Shown here piece by piece: positions 35,640-47,671 of a DNA stretch of 64,000 nucleotides (positions within the stretch are counted from its first letter, which is position 1; every line of letters begins with the position of its first letter). Below the pieces are notes generated by a model, which was not told where the DNA came from, did no database searches, and saw only the letters and a list, made by a program, of their open reading frames with translations. The DNA comes from Kingella negevensis (lineage in GTDB: Bacteria; Pseudomonadota; Gammaproteobacteria; Burkholderiales; Neisseriaceae), in contig NZ_CP123448.1 of the NCBI RefSeq assembly GCF_030177895.1, positions 1,674,001 through 1,738,000 of the forward strand, in the 5' to 3' direction. Made by a program: the position numbers and the translations under genes.

Positions 35640-37454
35640 ATGAAACTTCGTTTATCCTATTTGGCTAATTTACCTCACATACACTTCTTGTCTTTCATTC
35701 GCTTCTTACCTTTGTGCTGCTTATCAGCAGGCATCATCGCTCCTGCTACTTTGTTCGCTGCCCCCAACCCTACCGAAATCCGTATGCAACAAGACATTCA
35801 ACAACGCCAACGCGAAGAGCAGTTGCACCAAACGATGCAGCCTGAAACCGATGTGCGTTTACAAGGTGAACGTGTTAATGAAACACTTAATCAGCCTATG
35901 GACAATGACGATAAGCAACCATGTTTTGCCATTAACGAAGTGGTTTTAGAAGGCGAACATCATGCATGGTTTCAGTTTGCCCTAAAACAAGCATTGCACG
36001 AAACCGATTTTCAGGCAGGCAAATGTTTGAATGCAGGCGCGATTAACCGCATCATGACGGTGGCGCAAAATGCAGTCATTGGCAAGGGCTTTACCACAAC
36101 GCGCATCATGGCAGCACCGCAGGATTTAAACAGTGGTAAATTGGTTTTAACGGTATTGGTGGGTTATCTTAAAAACATTGAAGTCGATATGTCGCAAACA
36201 GATACCACTCATGCAGGTCGCATTGCCGCCTTTCAAAATGAGTTTCCTACGCGTTCTGACGGCATCTTGAATTTGCGCGATTTGGAACAGGGTTTGGAGA
36301 ATTTAAAGCGCATTCCAACCGTAGAAGCGGATATTCAAATTATGCCTGTGGACGGTGTACCCAATCAAAGTACAGTATTAGTGAAATGGCGGCAGCGATT
36401 GTTGCCTTATCGCTTGAGTCTCGGCATCGATGATTCTGGTATGAAAGCAACAGGCAAATATCAAGGCAATATTACCTTCTCGGCAGATAATCCATTGGGA
36501 TTGAGCGATTTGTTTTATGTGAACTACGGGCATTCCATCGGCAATGTACCCAATGAAACAAACAGTACAAGCAGCCTGAAAAAAGGCAGTACTTATAATT
36601 ACGCGTTGCATTATTCCGTACCCTTTGGCAAATGGACATGGACATTTAACCACAGCGGCTACCGCTATCATCAAGCGGTAGCAGGATTAAGCGAAGCGTA
36701 TGACTACAATGGCAAAAGCGACAACACCGATTTAGGTTTCAACCGCTTAATCTACCGCGATGCCAAACGCAAAACGCATATTGGTGCAAAATTATGGACA
36801 CGCGAAACACAAAGCTATATTGACGATGCGGAGATTACGGTGCAACGCCGTAGAACAGCAGGCTGGTTAGCCGAGTTAAGCCATAAAGAATACATCGGCA
36901 ACAGCACCGCCAATTTTAAAATCACTTACAAACGCGGTACAGGCATGTACGATGCCCTGCCATCACCCGAAGAACCCTTTGGCGAAGGCACGTCGCGCAT
37001 GAAAATTTGGACAGTCAGTACTGATGTGAACATTCCCTTTCAAATTGGCAAACAGTTATTTGCTTACGACACCAACTTTCAAGCACAATGGAATAAAACT
37101 CCATTGACCCCACAAGATAAAATCGCCATTGGCGGACGCTATACCGTGCGCGGATTTGATGGCGAATTAAGCCTATCAGCCGAACGCGGTTGGTATTGGC
37201 ACAATGATTTGAGCTGGCAGTTTAAGCCAGGGCATCAACTGTATTTAGGCACAGATGTGGGACATGTTTCAGGACAATCGGCAAAATGGTTATTGGGACA
37301 GACTTTGGCTGGCGCAACGGTGGGCGTACGCGGACAAATGACAGTGGGTGGGAATTTACACTATGATTTGTTTGCCAGTCGTGCGGTGAAGAAACCTGAG
37401 TATTTTAGGACAAAGAAATGGGTAACGGGGTTTCAGGTGAGTTATTCGTTTTGA
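35640..37454 (+). CDS. tpsB: TpsB outer-membrane transporter, copy 2
   Basis: 604 residues. The signal peptide carries an extra FLSFIRFLP-type segment compared with copy 1 (NLPHIHFLSFIRFLPLCCLS against NIRFLSLCCLS), probably from a short sequence duplication; after that no residue differs. Same POTRA and barrel features, so it should be functional even though its partner tpsA-2 is truncated. Preceded by a leader similar to that of tpsB-1 and by the acyltransferase remnant. Confidence 0.93.
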   Translation: MKLRLSYLANLPHIHFLSFIRFLPLCCLSAGIIAPATLFAAPNPTEIRMQQDIQQRQREEQLHQTMQPETDVRLQGERVNETLNQPMDNDDKQPCFAINEVVLEGEHHAWFQFALKQALHETDFQAGKCLNAGAINRIMTVAQNAVIGKGFTTTRIMAAPQDLNSGKLVLTVLVGYLKNIEVDMSQTDTTHAGRIAAFQNEFPTRSDGILNLRDLEQGLENLKRIPTVEADIQIMPVDGVPNQSTVLVKWRQRLLPYRLSLGIDDSGMKATGKYQGNITFSADNPLGLSDLFYVNYGHSIGNVPNETNSTSSLKKGSTYNYALHYSVPFGKWTWTFNHSGYRYHQAVAGLSEAYDYNGKSDNTDLGFNRLIYRDAKRKTHIGAKLWTRETQSYIDDAEITVQRRRTAGWLAELSHKEYIGNSTANFKITYKRGTGMYDALPSPEEPFGEGTSRMKIWTVSTDVNIPFQIGKQLFAYDTNFQAQWNKTPLTPQDKIAIGGRYTVRGFDGELSLSAERGWYWHNDLSWQFKPGHQLYLGTDVGHVSGQSAKWLLGQTLAGATVGVRGQMTVGGNLHYDLFASRAVKKPEYFRTKKWVTGFQVSYSF

Positions 37455-40400
37455 TGAGTGTGAAGTGAAGGCAGTCATTGACCTCATAAAATCCTTGATT
37501 TAGAATAATAAGATTATCTATTTTTTTTAATAAATCTCTAAAAATCAAGGAACTAAAATCATGAACAAAACCCTCTATCGCGTCATCTTCAACTCTTGTC
37601 GCGGTTGCCTGATGGTTGTTGCAGAGAATGTGAAGCGCGAGGGTAAAAGCTGTGCCGATAGTGGTTCAGGCAGCGTTCATGTGAAATCTGTTCCTTTTGG
37701 TACTGCTCATGCACCTATTCGTTGTTCAAATCTCTTTTCTTTTTCCTTATTAGGCTTTTGTTTATGTTTGGCGTTGGGTACAGCCAATATTGCTTTTGCT
37801 GATGGCATTGTCGCCGATAAAGCTGCCCCTAAAAGCCAACAAGCCACGATTTTGCAAACAGGTAACGGCACACCGCAAGTCAATATTCAAACCCCTACTT
37901 TGGCAGGGGTTTCTGTTAATCAATACGTCCAGTTTGATGTGGGTAATCGTGGGGCGATTTTAAACAACAGTCGCAGCAACACTCAAACACAGCTAGGTGG
38001 CTGGATTCAAGGCAATCCTTGGTTAGCAACTGGCGAAGCGCGGGTGATTGTGAATCAAGTGAATTCTGCTCATTCTTCACAACTGAATGGCTATATTGAA
38101 GTGGGTGGACGACGTGCAGAAGTCGTTATCGCCAATCCAGCAGGGATTGCAGTCAATGGTGGTGGTTTTATCAATGCTTCTCGTGCCACTTTGACGACAG
38201 GTGCGCCACAATATCAAGCAGGTGCATTAACAGGCTTTCAGGTTCGTTCAGGTCATGTTGCGATTACAGGACAAGGTTTAGACGCACGCGATGCGGATTA
38301 CACACGCATACTCAGTGAACATGCCAAAATTGATGCACCCATATGGGGACAAGATATTCGTGTTATCGCGGGACAAAATGATGTGGCCGCAATGGGTGAT
38401 GCACATTCGCCTATTCCCAATAATGCTGCTGCCCATACATCTAACAATACAGCCAACAACGGCACACATATCCCTTTATTTGCGATTGATACCGGCACAT
38501 TAGGCGGTATGTATGCCAACAAAATCACCTTAATCAGTACAGCAGAACAAGCAGGCATTCGCAATCAAGGGCAGCTATTTGCTTCGGCGGGCAATGTTGC
38601 CCTAGATGCCAATGGTCAGTTAATCAATAATGGTACGATTGCCGCTACCAATGCACAAGATACGAATAATACAGCGGAACACAAAATCCATATCCACAGT
38701 CAAGCTATTGAAAACAGCGGTACGATTGCCTCGCAACAAGGCAGTCAAATTCACAGTCAATCGATTCAAAACACGGGCACATTATTGTCATCAGGTGAAT
38801 TATTGATTCACAATTCAGGCAACCTGAAAAATGAGACCACCGGCACACTTGAAGCTGCTCGCTTAGCCATTCAGACCGATACACTCACTAATCAAGGCAA
38901 ACTCTCGCAAACAGGTTCACAAAAACTGCATATTGAAGCGACTGGGGCATTGAGCAACAGTGGCAAAATTGGTTTACCCGAAAACACCGCAAATAACAAA
39001 ACCAGTCACGGTGGTACAGGCAATAGTCCCACACAAACGAATACCCCCAGCAGCGCGACAGGTTCAGGCAGCACGCATATTCAACCTAATACAGGTCATG
39101 CAGGCAATACTGTTACGCCGACTCAACTGGCAGAAGGCATGATTCAAACCAAAGGTGAGTTCAATCATTCAGGCAGCCTGAATGCCAATGGCGGTGTGGA
39201 TTTGACTGCAAAAAGTGGTTTGACTAATACAGCTGAATTGAATGTGAACCGGTTAGTGGTATCGGGAGAGGTATTGGGCAACACAAACGCCAAAATTACC
39301 GCACAAACAACAGATATTCACACCGACACCGTTCATAATCAGCAAGGTGAATTCACTGCCGTTCAACAGTTAAATATTACGGCGCATCAATTAGACAACC
39401 GCGCAGGTAAATTGCAATCGGTAAACGATGCGGATTTAGCAGTTTCAGGCAGCCTGAATAATCAAGGAGGCGAGATTGCAGCAAATCATGCTTTGAATAT
39501 TCACGATAATCAAGCGAAAACACTGCGGATTGACAATACAGACGGCAAGATTGTAGCGAAAGATGTTTCGTTGCAAAGCAAATCGCTGAACAATCAGGGT
39601 AATCTGGCTGCTGGAAATCAATTGTCCATTGATTTAAAAGATGACTTTACCATTGAACGCGATTTAACGGCTGGCAATCAGTTAAACATCAACACACAAG
39701 GCAGCCTGAATAATACGCACCATGTAACAGCTGGCGGGGCAGTTACATTGCGAGCAGAACACAATGTGACCAATCTCGGATTGGTGAACAGCAATGGTTT
39801 GACACGCGTACAGGCAAGTCAACAATTGCTGAATATTGGCATGGGTAAAATTTACGGCAACCATGTAGCATTAGCTAGCGATAGTGTGGTCAATCGAGAA
39901 GAGAACGGCAAAGCGGCGGTAGTGGCAGCTCGGGAGCGTTTGGATATTGGGGCACGAGAAATTGTGAATCAAGAAGCGTCAGTATTGTCTAGTGAAGGCG
40001 ATTTAGGGATTGGAGGCAGTCTGAATGCAGAGCATAAAGCCACAGGTTTAGCAGACAGTTTAATCAATGGTAGTGCACGAATTGAAGCGCAAGGTAATGG
40101 CAGCATTGCGGTTAGAGATTTGAGGAATTTGAATAATCATTTTAAAACGGAAGAATATTTAGCTAACAGCCGCCATGTTGTTGCTTATGGATATGCAAAT
40201 AGTACGACTCGTTATATAGATGGTGTAGATGGAAGAGAGGATAAGCATAGAACAAACTTTCATTTCCATCTCAATGATGGCACAACAGCCATCAGTATTC
40301 ACGGTAAGCAAACCAAAATCGTTGTTCGTGAAGAATATGATGAATTAACCTATAAAGAAAAAATTGTTGAAGGCAGTAATCGTCCAGCCAGTATTGTCCT

Positions 40401-43400
40401 TAGTGGCTCACTCAATATACATGGAGATAAATGGTTAAATGAAAATAGCCATATCATAGCAGGAGAAAATACAGTAGGAAATAATAATCAACTTATTGAA
40501 AATAAAGAATCATTAGGCAATCAACGCATTGAAAAGCATAATGCTAAAGCTGAATTGAACTCGTACAATAGAGGTGGTAAAGCACACACAGGAAAACGCA
40601 GAATTCGTTTTGATGTAGCAACAGGGTTTGATGCTGCTCCTAAATTAAGCACTTATCATTTTGCTGATGATATTGTCGTTTTTAAACAAAACACAGCAAT
40701 AGGCGTAAACCAACAAACTGCCGATAAGTTACCCCATGCAAGCATCACAACAGGCAATATTAAAACCCTAAATAACAATACGATAACGCTACCCACCAAC
40801 AGTCTCTACACCATCAACCCCAACCATTCAGGTCCTTTGGTTGAGACCGACCCTACCTTTGCGAATTATCGGCAATGGCTAGGCAGCGACTATATGCTGG
40901 CTGCCTTAAAAAACGACCCGAACAATATGCATAAACGCTTGGGTGATGGCTATTACGAGCAAAAGCTGGTTAATGAACAAATCAACCGTTTAACAGGTTA
41001 TCGCCGTTTAGATGGCTATACCAATGACGAAGAGCAATTCAAAGCCTTAATGCAAAATGGCATTACGGCAGCGCAAGAATTAGGTTTGAGTCTAGGGGTT
41101 TCCTTGTCTGCCCAGCAAGTTGCACGCTTAACTTCTGACATTGTTTGGTTAGAAACACAAACAGTGACACTGCCTAATGGTTCAGTGCAAACAGTGTTTG
41201 TACCCAAAGTTTATGTGGTGGCCAAAAAAGGCGATTTAGACGTTTCAGGCAGCCTCATCAGCGCAGACAAAATTCATTTGAATATCAGCAATGGCACTTT
41301 GCAAAATACAGGCACGATTGGCGTACGTCAAATTGCAGCGATTAATGCCAAAGACATTGAGCATTCAGGGCATTTGCAAGCAGATAAGATTGGTTTGCAA
41401 GCAACGAATCATATTGATTTTAATGGCGGCACAGCAGTTTCTGGCAGCCTGTTTCAAGCGAATGCAAACAACATCAATTTGAACAGCACCACCAGCACAT
41501 CAGGCGACAAACGCAATGGCAATACAGTATTTGACCGTGTAGCGGCAGTGTATGTAGAAGGCGATGCACAGGGTAATGGCACATTGAGTTTACACGCAAA
41601 AAATGATGTCAATCTGCATGCTGCCCAGTTGAGCAATGCCGCCAGCAATGGCACAACGCACATCATCGCGCAAAATAATTTAAATATCAGCACAGTTCGC
41701 ACAGAAAATCACGAAACGTATAGCGAATTAAGCGATAAAAATCATCGCCATGTTCATCAAACGGCAGAAATGGGCAGTCAAATCCAAACGCAAAGCAATG
41801 TGGTTTTGGCATCGGGCAATGATTTAAACATTCGTCAAGGCGACATCAACAGCGCCAATGGCACGGTTGCTTTGTCCGCAAAAAACAATGTTTCCATCCA
41901 AGAAGGACGGCAAACATTGGCTATGGACGTATCGGTGTACAGCAAATCTCGTGGTGTATTGTCCAGCACGAAGACATTAGACCAATTTCAGTTGAATCAC
42001 GATGAAGCGGTTGGCAGCACAATTACAGCGAAACAAATTTCTGTTTCTGCTGGAAAAGACGTTGCCATTCGTGGCTCAAACGTCATTTCTGATGAAGAAA
42101 CACAAATTGTTGCAGCAGAAAATGTTTCATTAACAGCAGCACAAAATCATTACCGCGACAATGAATTTCATCAAACCAAAAAATCAGGTTTAATGAGTTC
42201 AGGTGGCATCGGCTTTGCCATCGGCAGCAAAAAAACCACCGATGACACCGACAGCACCAGCCTTACCCACACAGGCAGCACCGTAGGTAGCATCAAAGGC
42301 GATACCACCATTGTTGCAGGCAAACACTACGAACAAATCGGCAGTACTGTATCCAGCCCAGAAGGTAACAACACCATTCATGCCCAAAGCATAGACATTC
42401 GTGCAGCACAAAACAAGAGACAAAACGACCACATTCATATCCAAGAACAAAAAGGCTTAACCGTTGCCCTTAATGTCCCTATTGTACAAGCAGCACAAAG
42501 CATGGTTCAGACAGCCCAAACCGTTGGCAAAAGCAAAAACGACCGCGTTAATGCCATGGCAGCGGTCAATGCAGGCTGGCAAGCCTATCAAACAGGTAAG
42601 AGTGCACAAAACTTAGCCAGCAACCCTAAAAAAGCAGCAGCAGAAGTCAGCATTTCCATAACCTACGGCGAACAGCAAAACCGACAAACCACCCAAGTTC
42701 AAGCAAGCCAAGCCCAAGCGAGTCAAATTCAAGCAGGTAGTAAAACCACATTAATCGCCACAGGCGCAGCAGAACAATCCAACATCAACATAACAGGTTC
42801 AGATGTTGCAGGTAAAGCAGGCACCACCCTGATTGCCGATAACGACATCACACTCCAATCCGCCGAACAAAGCAGCAGAGAACGCAGCAACAACAAAAGC
42901 AGCGGCTGGAACGCAGGAGTTGCCGTATCATTCGGACAAGGAGGCTGGTCATTAGGCGTTACCGCAGGTGGCAATATAGGCAAGGGACATGGCAATGGCG
43001 ACAGCCTCACCCACCGCCACAGCCATATTGGCGACAAAGGCAGCCAAACCCTTATCCAAAGCAGAGGCAACACCACCATCAAAGGCGCCCAAGTCATTGG
43101 CAAAGGCGTACAAGTTAATGCCAAAGACCTAAGCATTCAAAGCGTACAAGATAGCGAAACCTATCAAAGCAAACAACAAAACGCCAGTGCACAAGTGACC
43201 GTAGGCTATGGAGCCAGTGCAAGTGGCAATTACAGCCAAAGCAGAATCAACGCCGAGCACCAAAGCGTCAGCGCACAAAGCGGCATTTACGCAGGCGATG
43301 AGGGCTATCAAGTGAATGTGAAACAACACACCCAACTTGATGGCGGCATTATCACGTCCAGCCAAAGCGCAGAAGACAAAGGCAAAAACCGATTCATCAC

Positions 43401-43789
43401 AGGCACACTGACGACAAGCGACATCAAAAACCACAGCCGATACGAAGGCGAAAGTTTCGGCTTAGGTGCCAGCGCAACGATCAGCGGTAAAACACTGGGG
43501 CAAGGAGAACAAAATAAATCACAAGACAGCCACTTAAAAAGCGAAGCGGATAAAAACGGCGCAAGTTCATCAGTGGGTTACGGCAGAGACAGCGACAAAC
43601 AAAGCAGCATCACAAAAAGCGGCATCAACACCCAAAATATCCGCATTACAGATGAAGACAAACAAATCCAACTGACGGGCAAAACAGCAGAAGAAACCAA
43701 AGCCCAAATCCATACCGACACCACAACGCAAACCGCCCAAGAGCTTTCAGGCAGCCTGAAAAACGTATTTGACAAAGAAGCGGTGCAAA
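35711..43789 (+). repeat. 8.08-kb direct repeat, unit 2
   Basis: Second copy of 25353-33431. Ends at the same GCGGTGCAAA, after which tpsA-2 continues with a different sequence (encoding NELDLQVQVTKEFG). Confidence 0.93.
37492..37551 (+). promoter_or_regulatory. Possible RNA hairpin masking the tpsA-2 ribosome-binding site
   Basis: Same TCCTTGATTT / AAATCAAGGA pairing as at 27134-27193. Confidence 0.4.
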
Positions 43790-43828
43790 ACGAGTTGGAT
43801 TTACAGGTTCAAGTAACAAAAGAATTTG
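37561..43828 (+). pseudogene. tpsA: tpsA copy 2, 3' end removed at an IS1 element
   Basis: 2089 native codons identical in translation to TpsA-1 up to KEAVQ, then 13-14 codons of different sequence (NELDLQVQVTKEFG) before IS1 copy 3. Translation would run 48 codons into the IS and end at 43974. The pre-toxin VENN region, toxin and immunity gene are missing. The signal peptide, TPS domain and repeat body are intact, so a long toxin-less filament might still be exported by TpsB. The divergent 14 codons show that this copy originally carried a different 3' module from TpsA-1. Confidence 0.9.
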
Positions 43829-44635
43829 GGTGGTGTCCTGAAAAGTGTGCTGTAAAACTAAACAATGCCAAAATGAATATCAAAGAAAGCCAAATCAAAA
43901 ACTTTCTTGTGATAAAACATACTTTTAGAAAAGCAACACGTTTTTCTAAACGCTCGCCTTACTTTGTGCCGTAAACGACAGTTATTACCCTCAATGCCAA
44001 CTGTGTGTTGCTTACCAACTAGATGCCATTCTTCATTTGAAAAGACATTTAAAAATGCAGCCCAGTCGTCGGTCGCAATTCTGTCATAGGTTACACGCAA
44101 CTCTTTCAAACGCCGTTTGAGTGCTCGCGCTGTTGCTAAATCGCGCTTACCCCAAACGTAAGCGACAATTTCGTCACTTTCTCTGTGATAGGCATAGACT
44201 AGCCATACTTTATTAGACTTGTTACCGACAAATGTCCAAAACTCGTCTATTTCAAGTGTAGAGTAATGTTTTTGTTTAGGAAATGGCTCAAACTCATGGC
44301 GTTTTAAGGCAGCCTGAACTTTGTCTTTGCTGTAACCCGTAATTGCTGCAATATCGCGAATGCCACAACCTCTAACGGTCATTCTCCAAACCTGTTCATC
44401 AGCTTTGGAATGACAACCCTTATAGGTAAGGTTATGGTCGCCAATAAAATTACGGCAGCAATCTTTACAAAAATACTTTTGTTTACGATTGCCAGAGTAG
44501 CCATTTTTCTTTATATTTTGTCCTTGGCAGCGAGGACAAATTAGAGTTATTTCTGTTTTCACACACTCAAATATACTCTGTTTTCGCTGCTTTTTTATTG
44601 CTTATTTTTTACAGCACACTTTTCAGGACACCACC
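43829..44635 (-). mobile_element. IS1-family element, copy 3
   Basis: 807 bp with perfect terminal repeats. It joins the truncated tpsA-2 to the valS upstream region without a target duplication, so sequence between them was probably lost. Confidence 0.92.
43858..44562 (-). CDS. IS1-family transposase, copy 3
   Basis: 234 residues, nearly identical to copy 1 (Asp for Gly after YHRES, Ile for Met in YDRIAT). Zinc finger and DDE motifs intact. Confidence 0.93.
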   Translation of the reverse strand: MKTEITLICPRCQGQNIKKNGYSGNRKQKYFCKDCCRNFIGDHNLTYKGCHSKADEQVWRMTVRGCGIRDIAAITGYSKDKVQAALKRHEFEPFPKQKHYSTLEIDEFWTFVGNKSNKVWLVYAYHRESDEIVAYVWGKRDLATARALKRRLKELRVTYDRIATDDWAAFLNVFSNEEWHLVGKQHTVGIEGNNCRLRHKVRRAFRKTCCFSKSMFYHKKVFDLAFFDIHFGIV

Positions 44636-44733
44636 GATTTTTTAACTATTTATCAAGATTTTAAAGTTGAAAATGCAACATCTACATTGATTTAAAATTT
44701 CAGGCAGCCTGAAAAACCGCAATCCCTCATTTT

Positions 44734-44742
44734 TGCTATAAT
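44734..44742 (+). promoter_or_regulatory. Extended -10 promoter of valS
   Basis: TGCTATAAT, an extended -10 with perfect TATAAT, 42 bp before the valS start. No good -35 was found. Confidence 0.5.
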
Positions 44743-44766
44743 CCCACATCTTTTAGTCAATTCAAC

Positions 44767-44782
44767 TTTCAGGCAGCCTGAA
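44767..44782. repeat. Representative palindromic uptake word
   Basis: TTTCAGGCAGCCTGAA directly before the valS ATG. The palindrome core reads AGGCAGCCTGAA on one strand and AGGCTGCCTGAA on the other. The 10-base core GCAGCCTGAA recurs throughout the window, in gaps (often as inverted pairs forming terminators) and in frame inside ligA, dnaE, valS and tpsA. Confidence 0.85.
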
Positions 44783-44784
44783 CC

Positions 44785-47613
44785 ATGTTAAACAAATACA
44801 ACCCCTCCGAAATTGAAACCAAACATTACCAAAATTGGGAACAAAACGGCTATTTTGCCGCCGATTTTGCGAAAAAAGACAGCTTTTCCATTCAGCTCCC
44901 ACCGCCAAACGTAACAGGCACATTGCACATGGGACACGCATTCAACCAAACCATTATGGACGGTTTGGCGCGTTACTACCGCATGAAAGGCTTTAACACT
45001 TGCTGGATTCCAGGGACTGACCACGCAGGCATCGCCACGCAAATCGTGGTAGAACGCCAATTAGCCGAACAAAATATTAGCCGCCACGATTTAGGGCGCG
45101 AAGCCTTTTTAGAAAAAGTGTGGCAATGGAAAGAAAAATCAGGCGGCACAATCACGCAACAAATGCGTCGCGTGGGCTGCTCTGCCGATTGGTCTCGCGA
45201 ATATTTCACAATGGACGACACACGCGCCGAAATCGTTACCCAAGTGTTTGTTAAATTATACAATCAAGGCTTGATTTATCGCGGCAAACGCTTGGTAAAC
45301 TGGGACCCTGTGTTGGGTACAGCCGTTTCCGATTTGGAAGTGGAAAACGTTGAAACGGACGGCTCAATGTGGCATATCCGTTACCCATTGGCGGACAATC
45401 CGAATGAAGCCGTTATCGTGGCAACCACGCGCCCTGAAACGTTGCTCGGCGACGTGGCGGTGGCAGTACACCCCGAAGATGAACGCTATACACATTTAAT
45501 TGGCAAGAATTTAATTTTGCCTTTGACAGGTCGCACGATTCCTGTGATTGCCGATGAATATGTGGAAAAGGATTTCGGTTCAGGCTGCGTAAAAATTACC
45601 CCTGCCCACGATTTCAACGACTACGAAGTCGGCAAACGCCACGACACTTTATTGATTAACGTGTTGAGTTTGGAAGCGAAAATTTTGGCGGAAGCGGAAG
45701 TATTTGATTACCGCAGCCAAGCCCACGAAACGTGCAGGCTGCCTGAAAAATACGCAGGTTTAGACCGTTTCGCGGCGCGTAAACAAATCGTGTCGGATTT
45801 ACAAGAACAAGGCTATTTAGTCAAAATTGAACCGCACAAATTGATGACTCCAAAAGGCGACCGCACAGGCTCGGTTATTGAACCGATGCTGACGAATCAA
45901 TGGTTTGTGGCGATGTCGGCAACCGCAAACGGCGGCGAACCTGACAGCGAATTTAAAGGCATGAGTTTGGTGCAAAAAGCGAAACACGCGACTGAAAGCG
46001 GTCAAGTGCGTTTCGTTCCTGAAAATTGGATTAACACTTATAACCAATGGATGAACAATATCCAAGATTGGTGTATTTCGCGCCAGTTGTGGTGGGGGCA
46101 TCAAATCCCTGCGTGGTACGATGAAAACGGCAAAATTTACGTTGCATTAACCGAAGAAGAAGCGCAAAAACAAGCAGGCAGCCTGCAAATCACACGCGAT
46201 GAAGATGTGTTGGATACTTGGTTCTCGTCTGCGCTTGTGCCGTTCTCTACGCTGGGCTGGAAAGACGGCGAACCTGACACGGAAGCGATGAAAGCGTTTA
46301 TTCCATCTAGCGCGTTGGTAACTGGCTACGAGATTATTTTCTTTTGGGTGGCGCGTATGATTATGATGACGACCCATATTGTTGGCAAAGTGCCGTTCCG
46401 CGACGTGTATATTCACGGCATTGTGCGCGATCACGAAGGCAAAAAAATGTCTAAATCAGAGGGTAATGTGATTGACCCTGTTGATTTGATTGACGGAATT
46501 GATTTGGAAAATTTATTGGTTAAACGCACGACTGGTTTACGCCGCCCTGAAACCGCCCCAGCCGTGAAAGAAGCGACTAAAAAACTGTTCCCAGAAGGCA
46601 TTCCGTCAATGGGTGCGGACGCGTTGCGTTTCACGATGGCGAGTTATGCGAGCTTGGGTCGTGGCGTGAATTTTGATTTTAAACGTGCGGAAGGCTATCG
46701 CAATTTCTGCAATAAAATTTGGAACGCGACCAATTTCGTGTTGATGAACACGGAAGAGAAAGATTGCGGTTTGTCGGGCGATGTGAAATTCAGTTTTGTT
46801 GATGAATGGATTATTTCGCGTCTGCAACAAACGATTGCGGCGGTTGCGCAGGCTTATGAAACCTATCGTTTTGATTTGGCGGCGGAATTATTATACAGCT
46901 TTGTTTGGAACGACTATTGCGACTGGTATTTGGAATTGGCGAAAGTGCAGCTGCAATCGGGTGATGAAATCCAAGCTCGCAGCACACGCCGCGTGTTGTT
47001 GCAGGTGTTGGAAGCCAGCTTGCGATTGTTGCACCCAATTATGCCGTTTATCACGGAAGAATTGTGGCAAGTCATCGCCCCAATGGCGAACGTGAAAACG
47101 GGAGACAGCATTATGATTGCGGCGTTCCCTGTGGCTGATGAGTCGCAAATCGTTCAGGCAGCCTTGGACAAAATGGCAGCGTTGCAAGAATTGATTGGCG
47201 CGGTTCGTAATTTGCGTGGCGAAATGGGTATTCAACCGAGCGTGAAAGCTCCGTTGTTTATTGAAAGCGCGGACGATTTAGCGGCGTATTTGAATTACTT
47301 GCCGATGTTGGCACGTTTGACCGAAGCGACCCAAGTGGACACGCTGCCTGAAAGTGAAGACGCTCCTGTGGCGGTGTGTAACGGTGCAAGATTGATGCTG
47401 AAAGTGGAAGTGGACAAAGCCGCCGAAACCGCTCGCCTGAACAAGGAAGCGGAGAAATTGCAAAAAGCATTGGACAAATTGAACGCGAAATTGTCTAAAG
47501 CAGGTTATGTGGACAAAGCTCCTGCCCATTTGGTTGAGAAAGATAAAGCGGAATTGGCTGAGCTGGAAGACAAAATGGCGAAAGTGAAAGCGGCTTTAGC
47601 GAAGTTGGCGTAA
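44785..47613 (+). CDS. valS: Valyl-tRNA synthetase
   Basis: 942 residues, normal for bacterial ValRS. The class I signature HIGH is present as [14 protein letters not shown] (HMGH at residues 48-51) and KMSKS as [10 protein letters not shown] (about residue 554). Between them lies the editing domain ([20 protein letters not shown]). The anticodon-binding helical domain and the C-terminal coiled-coil arm ([19 protein letters not shown]) follow. It charges tRNA-Val and edits mischarged threonine. The gene is intact although flanked by island remnants on both sides. In-frame uptake words encode SGCVK and RLPEK. Confidence 0.97.
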   Translation: MLNKYNPSEIETKHYQNWEQNGYFAADFAKKDSFSIQLPPPNVTGTLHMGHAFNQTIMDGLARYYRMKGFNTCWIPGTDHAGIATQIVVERQLAEQNISRHDLGREAFLEKVWQWKEKSGGTITQQMRRVGCSADWSREYFTMDDTRAEIVTQVFVKLYNQGLIYRGKRLVNWDPVLGTAVSDLEVENVETDGSMWHIRYPLADNPNEAVIVATTRPETLLGDVAVAVHPEDERYTHLIGKNLILPLTGRTIPVIADEYVEKDFGSGCVKITPAHDFNDYEVGKRHDTLLINVLSLEAKILAEAEVFDYRSQAHETCRLPEKYAGLDRFAARKQIVSDLQEQGYLVKIEPHKLMTPKGDRTGSVIEPMLTNQWFVAMSATANGGEPDSEFKGMSLVQKAKHATESGQVRFVPENWINTYNQWMNNIQDWCISRQLWWGHQIPAWYDENGKIYVALTEEEAQKQAGSLQITRDEDVLDTWFSSALVPFSTLGWKDGEPDTEAMKAFIPSSALVTGYEIIFFWVARMIMMTTHIVGKVPFRDVYIHGIVRDHEGKKMSKSEGNVIDPVDLIDGIDLENLLVKRTTGLRRPETAPAVKEATKKLFPEGIPSMGADALRFTMASYASLGRGVNFDFKRAEGYRNFCNKIWNATNFVLMNTEEKDCGLSGDVKFSFVDEWIISRLQQTIAAVAQAYETYRFDLAAELLYSFVWNDYCDWYLELAKVQLQSGDEIQARSTRRVLLQVLEASLRLLHPIMPFITEELWQVIAPMANVKTGDSIMIAAFPVADESQIVQAALDKMAALQELIGAVRNLRGEMGIQPSVKAPLFIESADDLAAYLNYLPMLARLTEATQVDTLPESEDAPVAVCNGARLMLKVEVDKAAETARLNKEAEKLQKALDKLNAKLSKAGYVDKAPAHLVEKDKAELAELEDKMAKVKAALAKLA

Positions 47614-47621
47614 TTTGAAAA

Positions 47622-47663
47622 CAGGCTGCCTGAAAGTGGGGAAATTCATTTTCAGGCAGCCTG
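47622..47663. terminator. Inverted full uptake palindromes after valS
   Basis: CAGGCTGCCTGAAA and TTTCAGGCAGCCTG with a 14-base loop but no strong T-run; possible weak terminator. Confidence 0.45.
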
Positions 47664-47671
47664 AAAACTAA

